Part shown: in pieces, positions 35,816-44,187 of the stretch
How the letters are laid out: every line of letters starts with the position of its first letter
Numbering within the stretch: position 1 is the stretch's first letter
NCBI RefSeq assembly: GCF_030063335.1
Contig: NZ_JASISW010000020.1
Coordinates: 1 to 64,000 of the forward strand
Source: Rhodococcus sp. G-MC3
Lineage (GTDB): Bacteria; Actinomycetota; Actinomycetes; Mycobacteriales; Mycobacteriaceae
DNA: 64,000 nucleotides
Direction of reading: 5' to 3'
The notes under the pieces: generated by a model
Databases searched by the model: none
Told to the model about the DNA's origin: nothing
The model's input: only the letters and a program-made list of their open reading frames with translations
Made by a program: the position numbers and the translations under genes

Positions 35816-36328
35816 TCAGCGTCCCGTGACGCCGTCGATACTCTCGCGGAGCAGATCTGCATGACCGTTGTGGCGCGAATATTCACCGATGACATGGACG
35901 TACACCATGCGCAGCGACATGGGCTCCCCGCGCCAGAGGAACTCGAGGTCCAGCGGAAGCGTGCGAACGGCGTCGCGGCACAACTCCCATTCGGAGCGCA
36001 GTTGATCTACCTCGTCCGCCGCTCGCGCGGGATCGAGATCCTCGAAATCCGTCGGGTCGCCGGGGCCGCCGTACAGGTTCGGTACATCTTCGCCAGCCGA
36101 CCGGATACGAAACCAGATGCGCTCCACTTTCGCGGCATGTCGGACAAGTCCCTGTAGTGACAGCCGGGACGGCGGAAGCGCACGGCCGGACAGTTGCTCG
36201 GCCGTCAAGCCGGCGCAGATGTTGAGCAGGGAGTGCCGTTGAGCCTCCAGATACGGGATCAGAATGTCGCGATCGCTGCCGGTCATGGGGCCGTCCGGCA
36301 CATCGACAGCCGGTGATGTCCACGTCAT
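35816..36328 (-). CDS. DinB/mycothiol-dependent transferase-like protein
   Basis: Four-helix-bundle protein of 170 residues of the DinB superfamily (DUF664 type). Key metal-ligand positions are visible as LVRHAAKVERIWF (His in helix 2) and VHVIGEYSRHNGHADLLRE (two His near the C-terminus). Mycolata use such proteins as mycothiol S-transferases. ATG 36328 (MTWTSPAV) is chosen on length. A 38-bp gap separates it from the DUF2064 gene stop, on the same strand, so it may be the distal gene of the mtnP operon. Confidence 0.88.
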   Translation of the reverse strand: MTWTSPAVDVPDGPMTGSDRDILIPYLEAQRHSLLNICAGLTAEQLSGRALPPSRLSLQGLVRHAAKVERIWFRIRSAGEDVPNLYGGPGDPTDFEDLDPARAADEVDQLRSEWELCRDAVRTLPLDLEFLWRGEPMSLRMVYVHVIGEYSRHNGHADLLRESIDGVTGR

Positions 36329-36366
36329 GGACCCATCATGAACCACGCTTGTCTGCAGGTCCATGC

Positions 36367-37029
36367 TCACGAACCCGAGGACGCGCTCCGCAGCGCAGCA
36401 ACCCGGAAACGACTCTGTGGCGCGCACAGTTGGGCCACCGCGTTCATGTCGTCCTCATGGTCGACGTCACGCAGTACGGGAAGTGATGCCACTCGTGCTC
36501 CCAGCGCGTGTAACGCCGCCAGGGTGTTGGCGCCCGTATCCGGGTGCGACATCGGCACATCGAGCAACCCCTGCGCCAGCGCGGGGTCGGGAATGCCGAG
36601 TGCCCACCACCCGCCGTCCTCGGCCATGCCGAGGACGGATCGGCCCGGCTCGGTCAGCAACCGAGCGGACGAGTTCAGCAGGGCCGCGCTGACCTGCGGT
36701 GTATCCATACCGATCTGAAAGACCGGATTGCCCGCGGCATCCTCGTGCGCGTGGACCAATCTCTCGGCGAAGCCGTCGCCGCGTTGTCTCACGACCGTAT
36801 ACGAGGCCAGGACCGACTCCAGTTCGCCGCGGCGACTTGCCAGTTCGAGATCGCCGGTCAGCGCAACGACACGGATCTCGAAGTCGGCGGCGATCACAGC
36901 GTCGAGGGTGTCGAGCAGTGCGGCCGCGGCGATATCGGCGGCGGCGGCGTCACCGAGGGTCTTGGCCAGACGTGTCTTGGCGAGTCCAGGGACAGGCGCC
37001 TTCGCGACGACGAGTGCGGTGACCTTCAC
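36367..37029 (-). CDS. DUF2064 / TIGR04282-type glycosyltransferase-like protein (Rv0540-like)
   Basis: Nucleotidyl/glycosyltransferase-fold protein of 220 residues. It opens with ALVVAKAPVPGLAKTRLA, the nucleotide-binding start of the DUF2064 family, and has IGMDTPQVS and LGMAEDGGWWALG as the following conserved blocks. The GTG start overlaps the GT2 gene stop (GTGA), so the two are co-translated. The family often accompanies GT2 enzymes; its reaction is not established. The order matches Rv0539-Rv0540. Confidence 0.88.
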   Translation of the reverse strand: MKVTALVVAKAPVPGLAKTRLAKTLGDAAAADIAAAALLDTLDAVIAADFEIRVVALTGDLELASRRGELESVLASYTVVRQRGDGFAERLVHAHEDAAGNPVFQIGMDTPQVSAALLNSSARLLTEPGRSVLGMAEDGGWWALGIPDPALAQGLLDVPMSHPDTGANTLAALHALGARVASLPVLRDVDHEDDMNAVAQLCAPQSRFRVAALRSASSGS

Positions 37030-37664
37030 GAGAGGACCTTCCAGAAGTCGCGGACAGCAACGATGGTGCCTTTGACCGAGCCCGAAACCTTGGATGTTCC
37101 CGCAGTTCGGGGGCTGTAGGTGACCGGCAATTCGACGACGGTCCACCCGGCCTCGGAGGCGAGGACCAGCAGTTGCAACGGGTAGCCGGAGCGGCGGTCG
37201 GTGACGTCGAGGTCCAGAAGTGCCTGTCGGCGCACCGCCCGCACTGCACCCAGATCATGCACCGGCAACTTGTATTTCGTGCGCAGGCGCAGGGAGAGAA
37301 TTGCATTACCCAGGCGTGCGTGGAGCGGTGAGTTACCGGAACCTCGGCGGCCAACCGCGAGATCTGCATTGTCGAGTGCGGCGACCAGCGGGGGCAGATC
37401 CTGCGGGTCCATGGATCCGTCGCCGTCGAGCACACAGAGTATCTCGGTGCCGGCGGCGAGAACTCCGGCGTGGACGGCAGACCCGTAACCGGGCACGGTC
37501 TCTCCAATGACCGTGGCACCATGGTCTTTCGCGACCTGGGCAGTCATGTCGGTCGAGTTGTTGTCGACGACGATCACTCGGTATCCGTCGGGTATTCGAG
37601 CCAGTACGCCGGGAAGTGACCCCGCCTCGTTCATGCAGGGAATGATCACCGTCACCTCAGACAC
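37026..37664 (-). CDS. GT2 glycosyltransferase (dolichyl-phosphate sugar synthase-like, Rv0539-like)
   Basis: Inverting GT-A glycosyltransferase of 212 residues, GT2 family. It shows VTVIIPCMNEAGSLPGVLAR, the VVDNNSTDMT segment and the metal-binding CVLDGDGSMDP. There is no C-terminal membrane helix, so it is probably a peripheral enzyme making a polyprenyl-phosphate sugar. The GTG at 37664 overlaps the epimerase end by 8 nt. It forms an operon with the epimerase upstream and the DUF2064 protein downstream. Confidence 0.9.
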   Translation of the reverse strand: MSEVTVIIPCMNEAGSLPGVLARIPDGYRVIVVDNNSTDMTAQVAKDHGATVIGETVPGYGSAVHAGVLAAGTEILCVLDGDGSMDPQDLPPLVAALDNADLAVGRRGSGNSPLHARLGNAILSLRLRTKYKLPVHDLGAVRAVRRQALLDLDVTDRRSGYPLQLLVLASEAGWTVVELPVTYSPRTAGTSKVSGSVKGTIVAVRDFWKVLS

Positions 37665-38718
37665 GCGGCGCACCCGTGCCTTCGGCGTCGCGCAGAGGTG
37701 CCGTCGCGAACTCGCGTAGTCCGTCCGACGGCGAGATCGACGCGGTGAACCCGATCTTGGTCCGCGCGAGTTCTGGGCTCGCGACGATATGCCGTACATC
37801 GCCGGAGCGGTACCTGCCCGTGATCTCCGGATCCGGCCCGCTGCAGGCATCGGACAGGACGCCCGCGACCTCGCCGATGGTGATCGGCTGTCCCGAGGAC
37901 ACATTCAGTGCGGTGAATCCGGGGAGCGCGGCATCGATGGAGAGAACGTTCGCGGCAGCGACGTCGCTGACATGGACGAAATCTCGTGCTTGGTTTCCGT
38001 CTTCGTACACCTGGGGCGCTTTCCCGGCTTCGAGTGAGGACCGGAACATCGCTGCCACACCCGAGTACGGGGTGTTCCGTGGCATGTGTGGGCCGTACAC
38101 GTTGTGGTAACGCAGCGCGGTCACCGAGCCGCCGGTAGCGAGAGACCATGCGAGGGCGTAGTTCTCCTGAGCAAGTTTGCTGGCCGCATACGTGCTGCGC
38201 GGCTGCAATCTCGAATCCTCTTCCACGAGCGCCCAATCGAGGATCTCGCCCGTGACCGGGTCGGTGTTGTCGAAAATGCCGGTGTCCAGCGAAGTTCGTG
38301 GTCCGGGAATCACGATGTCGCCGGCCGAGTTGCGGTACTTGCCCTCGCCGTAGACCACCATCGACGATGCCAGCACCAACCGCGTGCATCCTGCTACGGC
38401 CATGGCGGCGAGCAGTACCGCGGTGCCGTAGTCGTTGTGACTCGCGTAAGCAGGGGCATCGGCCGAGTCGACACCTGCACCGACGACAGCAGCCTGATGA
38501 CAGACGACGTCGACGCCCTTCAACAACTCCACAAGCGATTCGTGGTCGCGAACATCGGCACGCGATATGCCGCCGACTTGGCCGGAGGAGCCATGGGCAG
38601 AGGTGCCATGGGCAGAGGCGAGCATCGCGTCGACGGCCACGACGTCGTAACCCTCCAACGCGGACATGATGTGTCCGCCGATGAATCCGGCTGCGCCGGT
38701 GAGAAGTACGCGGGTCAT
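37657..38718 (-). CDS. NAD-dependent sugar epimerase/dehydratase (GalE3-like, Rv0536-like)
   Basis: Extended SDR of 353 residues with the Rossmann start VLLTGAAGFIGGHI, a catalytic STYAASKLAQE (Tyr-x3-Lys) and RYHNVYGPHMPRNTPYSG in the nucleotide-sugar domain. It should epimerise or dehydrate a UDP- or GDP-sugar for the next glycosyltransferase. The ATG overlaps the mtnP stop as ATGA. A Ser/Gly/His-rich insert (ASAHGTSAHGSSGQ) follows the second strand, an unusual local duplication. Confidence 0.92.
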   Translation of the reverse strand: MTRVLLTGAAGFIGGHIMSALEGYDVVAVDAMLASAHGTSAHGSSGQVGGISRADVRDHESLVELLKGVDVVCHQAAVVGAGVDSADAPAYASHNDYGTAVLLAAMAVAGCTRLVLASSMVVYGEGKYRNSAGDIVIPGPRTSLDTGIFDNTDPVTGEILDWALVEEDSRLQPRSTYAASKLAQENYALAWSLATGGSVTALRYHNVYGPHMPRNTPYSGVAAMFRSSLEAGKAPQVYEDGNQARDFVHVSDVAAANVLSIDAALPGFTALNVSSGQPITIGEVAGVLSDACSGPDPEITGRYRSGDVRHIVASPELARTKIGFTASISPSDGLREFATAPLRDAEGTGAPRV

Positions 38719-39506
38719 GGTAGCCCGATCGGAAGGTCGACACCCGCATGGACGTTGCACGATTCGCACGGACCCATCAGCGCGGACCCGATCGCCCCTC
38801 GCACCAGTGTCTTGAGCGGTTCGATGTTCTTCTTGAATTCTGCGAACACATCGATGGCTCGAACGCCCTGTCCTGCTTCGATTCCGGCGTCGAGATCGGT
38901 GACCAAAGCAATCGGGGTGTAACAGAGTTCGAGTTCGCGAGCCAGCACTGCCTCGGGATGGCCGGTCATGTTCACCAGCGTCCAGCCCTGTCGGGCGAAC
39001 CACTGACTCTCGGCCCGGGTGGAGAATCGGGGGCCTTCGACCACGACCATCGTTCCGCCGTCGACGACGCCGTCCTGAACAGCGGCGGTGCGCAGATCCG
39101 CGCAGTAAGGATCGGCGAACTCGACGTGAACGCCGCCCTTGTCGAAATACGTCTGCGCGCGGCCACTCGTGCGGTCCACCAGTTGGTCGGGCACGACGAT
39201 GGTTCCCGGTCCGAATTCCGGGACCAGGCTACCGACGGCACACGGCGCAAACACGCGCTGCACGCCGAGCATTCGCAGAGCCCACATGTTCGCCCGGTAC
39301 GGCAACGTGTGCGGCGCGTACTCGTGGTTCGCCCCGTGCCTCGGCAGGAATGCGACAGACCTGCCGCCGACATCGCCGATGGTGATGGGCCCGCTCGTCG
39401 AGCCGTACGGAGTCTCCACTTCGACCGTGTCCGCGTCGTCGCCGAAGAACGAATAGAAGCCGCTGCCGCCGATCACGGCAATATCGGCTCGGTGATGCGT
39501 TGTCAT
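38715..39506 (-). CDS. mtnP: S-methyl-5'-thioadenosine phosphorylase
   Basis: PNP/MTAP family enzyme of 263 residues (Rv0535 counterpart). It shows AVIGGSGFYSFF, the phosphate-binding LPRHGANHEYAPH, and VEGPRFSTRAES with the MTAP-typical NMTGHPEAVLARE. It phosphorolyses methylthioadenosine to adenine and methylthioribose-1-phosphate, starting methionine salvage. The first gene of a four-gene operon overlapping end to end with sugar-nucleotide and glycosyltransferase genes. It faces the membrane protein gene across 109 bp. Confidence 0.94.
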   Translation of the reverse strand: MTTHHRADIAVIGGSGFYSFFGDDADTVEVETPYGSTSGPITIGDVGGRSVAFLPRHGANHEYAPHTLPYRANMWALRMLGVQRVFAPCAVGSLVPEFGPGTIVVPDQLVDRTSGRAQTYFDKGGVHVEFADPYCADLRTAAVQDGVVDGGTMVVVEGPRFSTRAESQWFARQGWTLVNMTGHPEAVLARELELCYTPIALVTDLDAGIEAGQGVRAIDVFAEFKKNIEPLKTLVRGAIGSALMGPCESCNVHAGVDLPIGLP

Positions 39507-39615
39507 GGTTCCATCCTCTTGCTCTGGTCATTGCGCAGGCTCCACTCTCGCCCACTGAGTGATTCCGCGGTCTTCACTCTTCTATGCTGAGTGTGAGTAG
39601 AACGCACAACGTTAG

Positions 39616-40941
39616 GTGAACGCTATCCGGTACTGGAGAGAAGCCGTTGCAGCTGTGCTTGCTGTAGCGCTCGTGGCGGTGGCGTTTGTAGTCCCGTACA
39701 TGGGAAACGAACTGATCACCCCGATCATCGACCGCACTCCGCAGCAGGTGCGCGATTTTGCGGACGCGGCACCGCTTTTCGGGTTTCGTGAGATCCACTT
39801 CGGCTGGGGCACACCGTTCGCGATACTGATCGCGGTCGCCGGGGTTCTGTGGGGTCCCGAGGTTGCGCGTCGATTGTCCTGGCGTCGGTTGCTGCTGGCG
39901 ACGTGGGCGACGTCGGGTGCGTGGACGATGTCGTTGGCGATGATCGACGGTTGGAACCGTGGATTCGTCTCCAAGCTGGCCTCCACCGACGAATACCTGC
40001 ACGAGGTTCCCGGGATCACGGACATCCCGTCGACGTTGCGAGGTTTTTCCGATCGCATCCTCGATTTCCAGGCCGACTCGTGGACGACTCACGTATCCGG
40101 ACACCCGCCAGGGGCGCTGCTGACGTTCGTGTGGCTGGATCGGCTCGGATTGAGCGGCGGTGCGTGGGCCGCGGCGCTGTGCGTGTTCGTCGGGACCAGC
40201 GCAGCCGTCGCCGTCATCGTGGCTGTGCGCGCCCTGGGCGACGAGACGATGGCGCGTCGGGCAGCGCCGTTCGCCGCGTTGGCACCGGCAGCGATCTGGC
40301 TGGCCGTATCGGCGGACGCCTTCTACACCGGCGTGGTGGGGTGGGGCGTCGCTCTCCTGGCGATCTCGACGAAGAAACATCGGTGGCCTGCGTCGATCGC
40401 AGCGGGAGTGTTGCTGGGGTTCGGGATCTACCTCAATTACGGACTGGTGTTGATGGGGCTGCCTGCCCTGGCCGTCCTCATCGCGGCACGGACGGTGTGG
40501 CCGCTCGTCGGTGCCGTCGTGGGCGCGCTCGTCGTCGCGGCGATCTTTACCGCCTACGGCTTCTGGTGGTTCGACGGTTACGAGTTGGTCCAGGAGCGTT
40601 ACTACCAGGGCATCGCAATGGATCGGCCGTTCGAGTACTGGGGATGGGCCAACATCGCGGCACTGTTCTGCGCACTGGGTGTCGCTGTGCCCGCGGCGTT
40701 CCCTCGCATCTTCACACGGGTGCAGCCGATCAACTTGCTGGTGATCGCCGGGCTCGCGGCCGTGGTCATGGCGGACCTCAGTCAGCTGAGCAAGGCGGAG
40801 ACCGAAAGGATCTGGTTGCCGTTCGCGCTGTGGATGTTGCTCGCACCTGCTGTGTTGCCGCGGCGGACGCACAAGTTCTGGCTTGCGCTGCAGGTGCTCG
40901 CGGCGCTCGCGATCAATCATCTGCTATTCACCAACTGGTAA
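39616..40941 (+). CDS. Polytopic membrane protein (Rv0541c-like)
   Basis: Integral membrane protein of 441 residues with roughly ten hydrophobic helices and one larger extracytoplasmic loop (STDEYLHEVPGITDIP, then SGHPPGALLTF). The first loop and the conserved HPPG resemble GT-C type membrane glycosyltransferases, but no catalytic residue is certain. The position opposite the mtnP-epimerase-GT2-DUF2064 operon matches Rv0541c. GTG start at 39616; a TATGCT -10-like box lies at 39582-39587. A likely user of the polyprenyl-phosphate sugar made by the neighbouring GT2, by context only. Confidence 0.85.
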   Translation: MNAIRYWREAVAAVLAVALVAVAFVVPYMGNELITPIIDRTPQQVRDFADAAPLFGFREIHFGWGTPFAILIAVAGVLWGPEVARRLSWRRLLLATWATSGAWTMSLAMIDGWNRGFVSKLASTDEYLHEVPGITDIPSTLRGFSDRILDFQADSWTTHVSGHPPGALLTFVWLDRLGLSGGAWAAALCVFVGTSAAVAVIVAVRALGDETMARRAAPFAALAPAAIWLAVSADAFYTGVVGWGVALLAISTKKHRWPASIAAGVLLGFGIYLNYGLVLMGLPALAVLIAARTVWPLVGAVVGALVVAAIFTAYGFWWFDGYELVQERYYQGIAMDRPFEYWGWANIAALFCALGVAVPAAFPRIFTRVQPINLLVIAGLAAVVMADLSQLSKAETERIWLPFALWMLLAPAVLPRRTHKFWLALQVLAALAINHLLFTNW

Positions 40942-40983
40942 GTGCGGCTTCGCCCCCCGTGCGCGGAAAAGCACGCTCCGTCG

Positions 40984-41649
40984 TCACTGTTCACGCACGG
41001 GGGCGGAGCGCATGTACGCGAAATAGCGGCCGTGGATGGGCGCGATGTCGACGACGGTCAACCCTGCGGCCCGCGCGAGCCCTGCTGTCGCGGTGGCGCT
41101 CACACTCGCCCACGCGAACCAGTCGCCGACAGTCGTATCGGTCTCCCAGCGCACGGTTTGTGCCTGCACCTTGTCCGATCCCGGCGAGTCGACTTCGGCG
41201 ATCACCGCTCCATCGGGACGAATCAATTCTGCCGCCCGGCGCAACAGACGCACCGGATCCCCGCCGATGCCGATGTTGCCGTCAGCCAGCAGAACGCACT
41301 CCCATTCACCGGCATTCGGCAGCGGGTCGAAAAGGTCTCGAAGTACTGCGTGCCCACCGCGGTTGAGCGTCAGGTCGACGGCTTCACGCGAGGTGTCGAC
41401 TCCGAGGGCCGAAATGCCGCGTCGGGCGAGTCCTTCGGTGAGTCGACCGGGCCCGCACCCCAGGTCGAGCGTTGGCCCCGAGCATTGACTGATCATTCGG
41501 CTATCGGCGTCACGATCTTCGGTGCTCGACGCCTCGCCACCCATCCAGCGGGCTGTGGGTAGAGGATCGCGCGTTCCGTCGGATCGGCCGATCCAACAGG
41601 GAAGGCCGGTTGATGCCCGGCGAAACAGCTCGTCAGCCGTCACGGTCAC
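40984..41649 (-). CDS. Class I SAM-dependent methyltransferase
   Basis: Methyltransferase of 221 residues. Motif I reads TLDLGCGPGRLTEGLA, post-I ALGVDTSREAV, and CVLLADGNIGIGGDP stands in the motif II region. The acceptor is unknown. Its GTG start overlaps the upstream membrane protein stop (GTGA), so it works with that protein. Its end shares an imperfect GC-rich inverted repeat with the convergent membrane gene. Confidence 0.88.
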   Translation of the reverse strand: MTVTADELFRRASTGLPCWIGRSDGTRDPLPTARWMGGEASSTEDRDADSRMISQCSGPTLDLGCGPGRLTEGLARRGISALGVDTSREAVDLTLNRGGHAVLRDLFDPLPNAGEWECVLLADGNIGIGGDPVRLLRRAAELIRPDGAVIAEVDSPGSDKVQAQTVRWETDTTVGDWFAWASVSATATAGLARAAGLTVVDIAPIHGRYFAYMRSAPVREQ

Positions 41650-42197
41650 ATTGATCTCCTGTGGTTCGTGGAAGACTCAGCGCCCGAACCGACGGAGAGC
41701 GCAAGGCGGAGCGCATATGCGAGTGCGCTGACGCCGAAGAAGCATGCGATGAGAGCCAGCCAGCGGCCGAGATACGGATCCTGCGTCAATCCAGTTGCAC
41801 TGGTGAAGCTTTCCGAGCCCTGCGCGATGATCCCGGGGAAGAAAACGACGAATGTCAGCGCGGTGCCCATCAACGGGATCCGAATGTAGTTGAGCGGCGA
41901 CACCGTCCACGCAATCCGGGGTGAACGTCCGCGGAGCGCGTTCATGCCCGACGTCAGGGATCGGTCGGCGAGCGAGTACAGGGGAAAGAGAACCAGATCA
42001 TGGGCGACGACGGCGCCGGCGAACCAGACTGCGATGGACTGCCACCAGACATTGCGGTTCCAGAAGGTTTCGATGCCGGCCACGTACACGACATATCCCA
42101 CGAGGGCCGCGGCGAAACACATGGCAAGCAAGTGCAGGGGATGCGCGCCGTAGAAACGGGTGAAGAGGAGGCGGGTTCGCTGAACTGTGTGCATCAT
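41646..42197 (-). CDS. Membrane protein of unknown function
   Basis: Membrane protein of 183 residues with about four hydrophobic helices (LLAMCFAAALVGYVVYVAG, SIAVWFAGAVVAHDLVLFPL, GTALTFVVFFPGIIAQ and LALIACFFGVSALAYALRL). I chose the first of two ATG codons at 42197 with AGGAG 7 nt upstream; the open frame extends further. I do not recognise the family. The downstream methyltransferase is translationally coupled, so the pair may act on a membrane component. Confidence 0.75.
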   Translation of the reverse strand: MMHTVQRTRLLFTRFYGAHPLHLLAMCFAAALVGYVVYVAGIETFWNRNVWWQSIAVWFAGAVVAHDLVLFPLYSLADRSLTSGMNALRGRSPRIAWTVSPLNYIRIPLMGTALTFVVFFPGIIAQGSESFTSATGLTQDPYLGRWLALIACFFGVSALAYALRLALSVGSGAESSTNHRRSM

Positions 42198-42359
42198 CGC
42201 GCACTCCTGTGCTCGGACTCGTTTTGGTGCGAACCTGTCCTGGCGTGAGTGGAGAAGCTGGCTGGACGAGGGGAAGACACTCGACAAGGCAACGAAACGG
42301 GGAGGTTCGGGATAGTTCCGGTGGTTGGTGGATCAAGGGGCCGGGCGCAACGCAACCGA

Positions 42360-42395
42360 CCGCGCGAGGCCACCTCGGAAGGTGACCCCGCGCGG
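42360..42395 (-). terminator. Hairpin after the lipoprotein gene
   Basis: Nested inverted repeats CCGCGCG (42360-42366) / CGCGCGG (42389-42395) and CACCT / AGGTG lie 31 bp beyond the lipoprotein stop. It is GC rich with no T tract, so it is a weaker terminator call. Confidence 0.45.
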
Positions 42396-42425
42396 ACGAC
42401 TGCGTTCATCACACAGCTGCGATCA

Positions 42426-43115
42426 TCAAGCAGTGGCGACGGTGATGGTCGCAACACCTACGAGTAGGCCGGGGGTGACAGCGTCAGTCTTGAACGTGTC
42501 GTTCAGCAGGCCAGCGGCGGTCTCCGAGATCTTGACCTGGGTTCCCTGCAGGATGGCCGTGCTGTTCGGGCCGGTTGCCAGCGGGTTCAGGGTGCGGCCG
42601 TCGAGGTCGAAGAGAACTGCGTCTTCGGCGGCGACGGCGCCGTTGACGGTGACCGTTCCGGTGAGTACCGAGGTGCCGGGATCGATGTCGAAGTCGGTCA
42701 ACTCGACGACGGTCTCACCTGCGGTAAGGGACAGACCGCTTCCGTTGTGCATGATTTCACCCTGGACGTAAGGGTCGACCGTGCCGGGCTCCCAGTACTT
42801 GACGTTGCCGCCGGTGATCGGGAAGCTGATGGAACCGTCTGCGAGAGTAGCGGTTCCGACGACGCCGGGGGTGAGGCCGAGGGTGGTCAGCGCGCCGGTG
42901 AATCCGGGATCGAGGGCAACAGCGGTGCTTACGCCCTTGCTGAGATCGGCGACCTCGGCGGCAGGCTCCGGCATCGATTCTGTTGTCTCGGCCGCTGCTG
43001 CCGAAGTGGTGCTGCTTTCGGTGCTGGACGAGTCGTCGCTGGAGCATGCGGCGAGAGGAACGAGTGTCATCGCACCAATTGCGGTGGCGGCCATAACTTT
43101 ACGGATAGAGATCAT
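42426..43115 (-). CDS. Secreted lipoprotein of unknown function
   Basis: Lipoprotein of 229 residues. The signal peptide ends with the lipobox LAAC at about residues 21-24, followed by a Ser/Thr-rich linker. The domain contains repeated beta-like segments (GSISFPITGGNVKYW, GETVVELTDFDIDPG, VLTGTVTVNG) without cysteines, suggesting a beta-sandwich. I do not recognise a named family; a cell-surface role is all that can be inferred. The gene stands alone, with GAAAGG about 10 nt before the ATG and a long non-coding region upstream. Confidence 0.82.
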   Translation of the reverse strand: MISIRKVMAATAIGAMTLVPLAACSSDDSSSTESSTTSAAAAETTESMPEPAAEVADLSKGVSTAVALDPGFTGALTTLGLTPGVVGTATLADGSISFPITGGNVKYWEPGTVDPYVQGEIMHNGSGLSLTAGETVVELTDFDIDPGTSVLTGTVTVNGAVAAEDAVLFDLDGRTLNPLATGPNSTAILQGTQVKISETAAGLLNDTFKTDAVTPGLLVGVATITVATA

Positions 43116-44187
43116 GTCGGATCTACCTTTCGTTGCTCATGTCTTGAGCGTTGATGGTGATTCGCCACCAGTCCGGTTCCGGATGGGTCCGATCCTGGAC
43201 TGTTCGGCGGGGGGCGAATCTTTCGGCGTGAAACGCATGCAATTTCCCGTCGTCCCCCGAGGTTGTGGAGGAAATCGCATTGGTAGACAAAGAGTCTCAC
43301 GCTGCGAGGTCGACCGGTGAGCATTTTGGCAAAGGTAGTAGGCCCGTGATCGGTCCGAGACCGTTCGGTGACAGTGCTGTTACCTTTGGTGTTCGGGCGG
43401 CCCTTAACCGGACATCCGGTTTTGTTCGTGGGTATCGGCTATTCGGGACCGAATGCCCCATGTGGTCACTCCGGGTGACCGAAGGGGGCATTCGCCCACT
43501 TCGGGCGGCAGAATGAGGCATTCACCCACTCTGAGTGCCTGAATGAGTCATTCACTCACTAGCAGTGACCGAATGAGGCATTCGGTACGCCCCAAGCGAC
43601 CGAATGAGACATTCGGTAGGGACCCGGGCACGAAAAGTTGGCCCAGGCGCGGCGGCCTCTGTGGCGCGGCGCGATCGAGGATGTCGATCCCGGCGCCGAG
43701 AGTCGTCCGCCGTCGAATCGGGCTCGAGTCAAGGTTTAGCCACCTGCGGATAGATTCCTCGTCGGCCGAGCAATCCTCGGTCGGCCATGTCGCGTTTGGC
43801 GACGAAAGCCATTGTGATACTGCAGGAGCAGACCGAAAACCGGTCTGGAGGGTCTTTCATTTTGACGACGGGCGACCGCGACACAACTGACTCCACAGGG
43901 TGTTTCCACTGCGATTCTTCCGGCAGCGGGCACGATGTACGGATCTGCTTGCAGATGCGCTGGCGCCCGTGGTTCTGGTCTGTATCGACACCGGTGCGAT
44001 GGAGGCACTCGACCTGGTGCAGAACGTAGGTGCGCTTGCCGGACACCGGCGTTCTCACACTGCGCGGGTAGGACGACGCGGGCTGCCCGCTGACTTCGGC
44101 TAGGCGTCGTTACCCTGGTGCACGCAATGCCCGCGTGCCGTGGGTGGCGCAGGGGAGATACGACGTACTTGACCAGGAGAGTGCCGA
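43116..44187. other. Long intergenic region without a convincing gene
   Basis: About 1.07 kb lies between the lipoprotein and the sulfurtransferase. It holds the 30-bp tandem array and, at about 43.73-44.10 kb, several short open frames on both strands. None has a good start, domain or codon pattern. One plus-strand frame near 43.90-44.10 kb contains LADALAPVVLVCIDTG and could be a decayed gene fragment. Confidence 0.6.
43451..43620. repeat. 30-bp tandem palindromic repeat array
   Basis: Six units start with GAATG or GAAGG at 43451, 43481, 43511, 43541, 43571 and 43602, a period of 30 bp (31 for the last). The shared core is GAATGAGGCATTC, itself close to a palindrome, followed by CACT-N3/4-AGTG in several units. 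Adjacent units can pair: CGAATGCCCC with GGGGCATTCG around GGTCAC/GTGACC. There are no spacers, so this is a tandem repeat and not CRISPR. Confidence 0.85.

Noticed and set aside
43451-43620. CRISPR array
   Set aside because: The 30-bp units abut each other with no spacers between them, and no cas gene is in the window.
43729-44058. 109-codon minus-strand open frame
   Set aside because: No domain, poor start context, and cysteine/arginine-rich composition typical of random frames.
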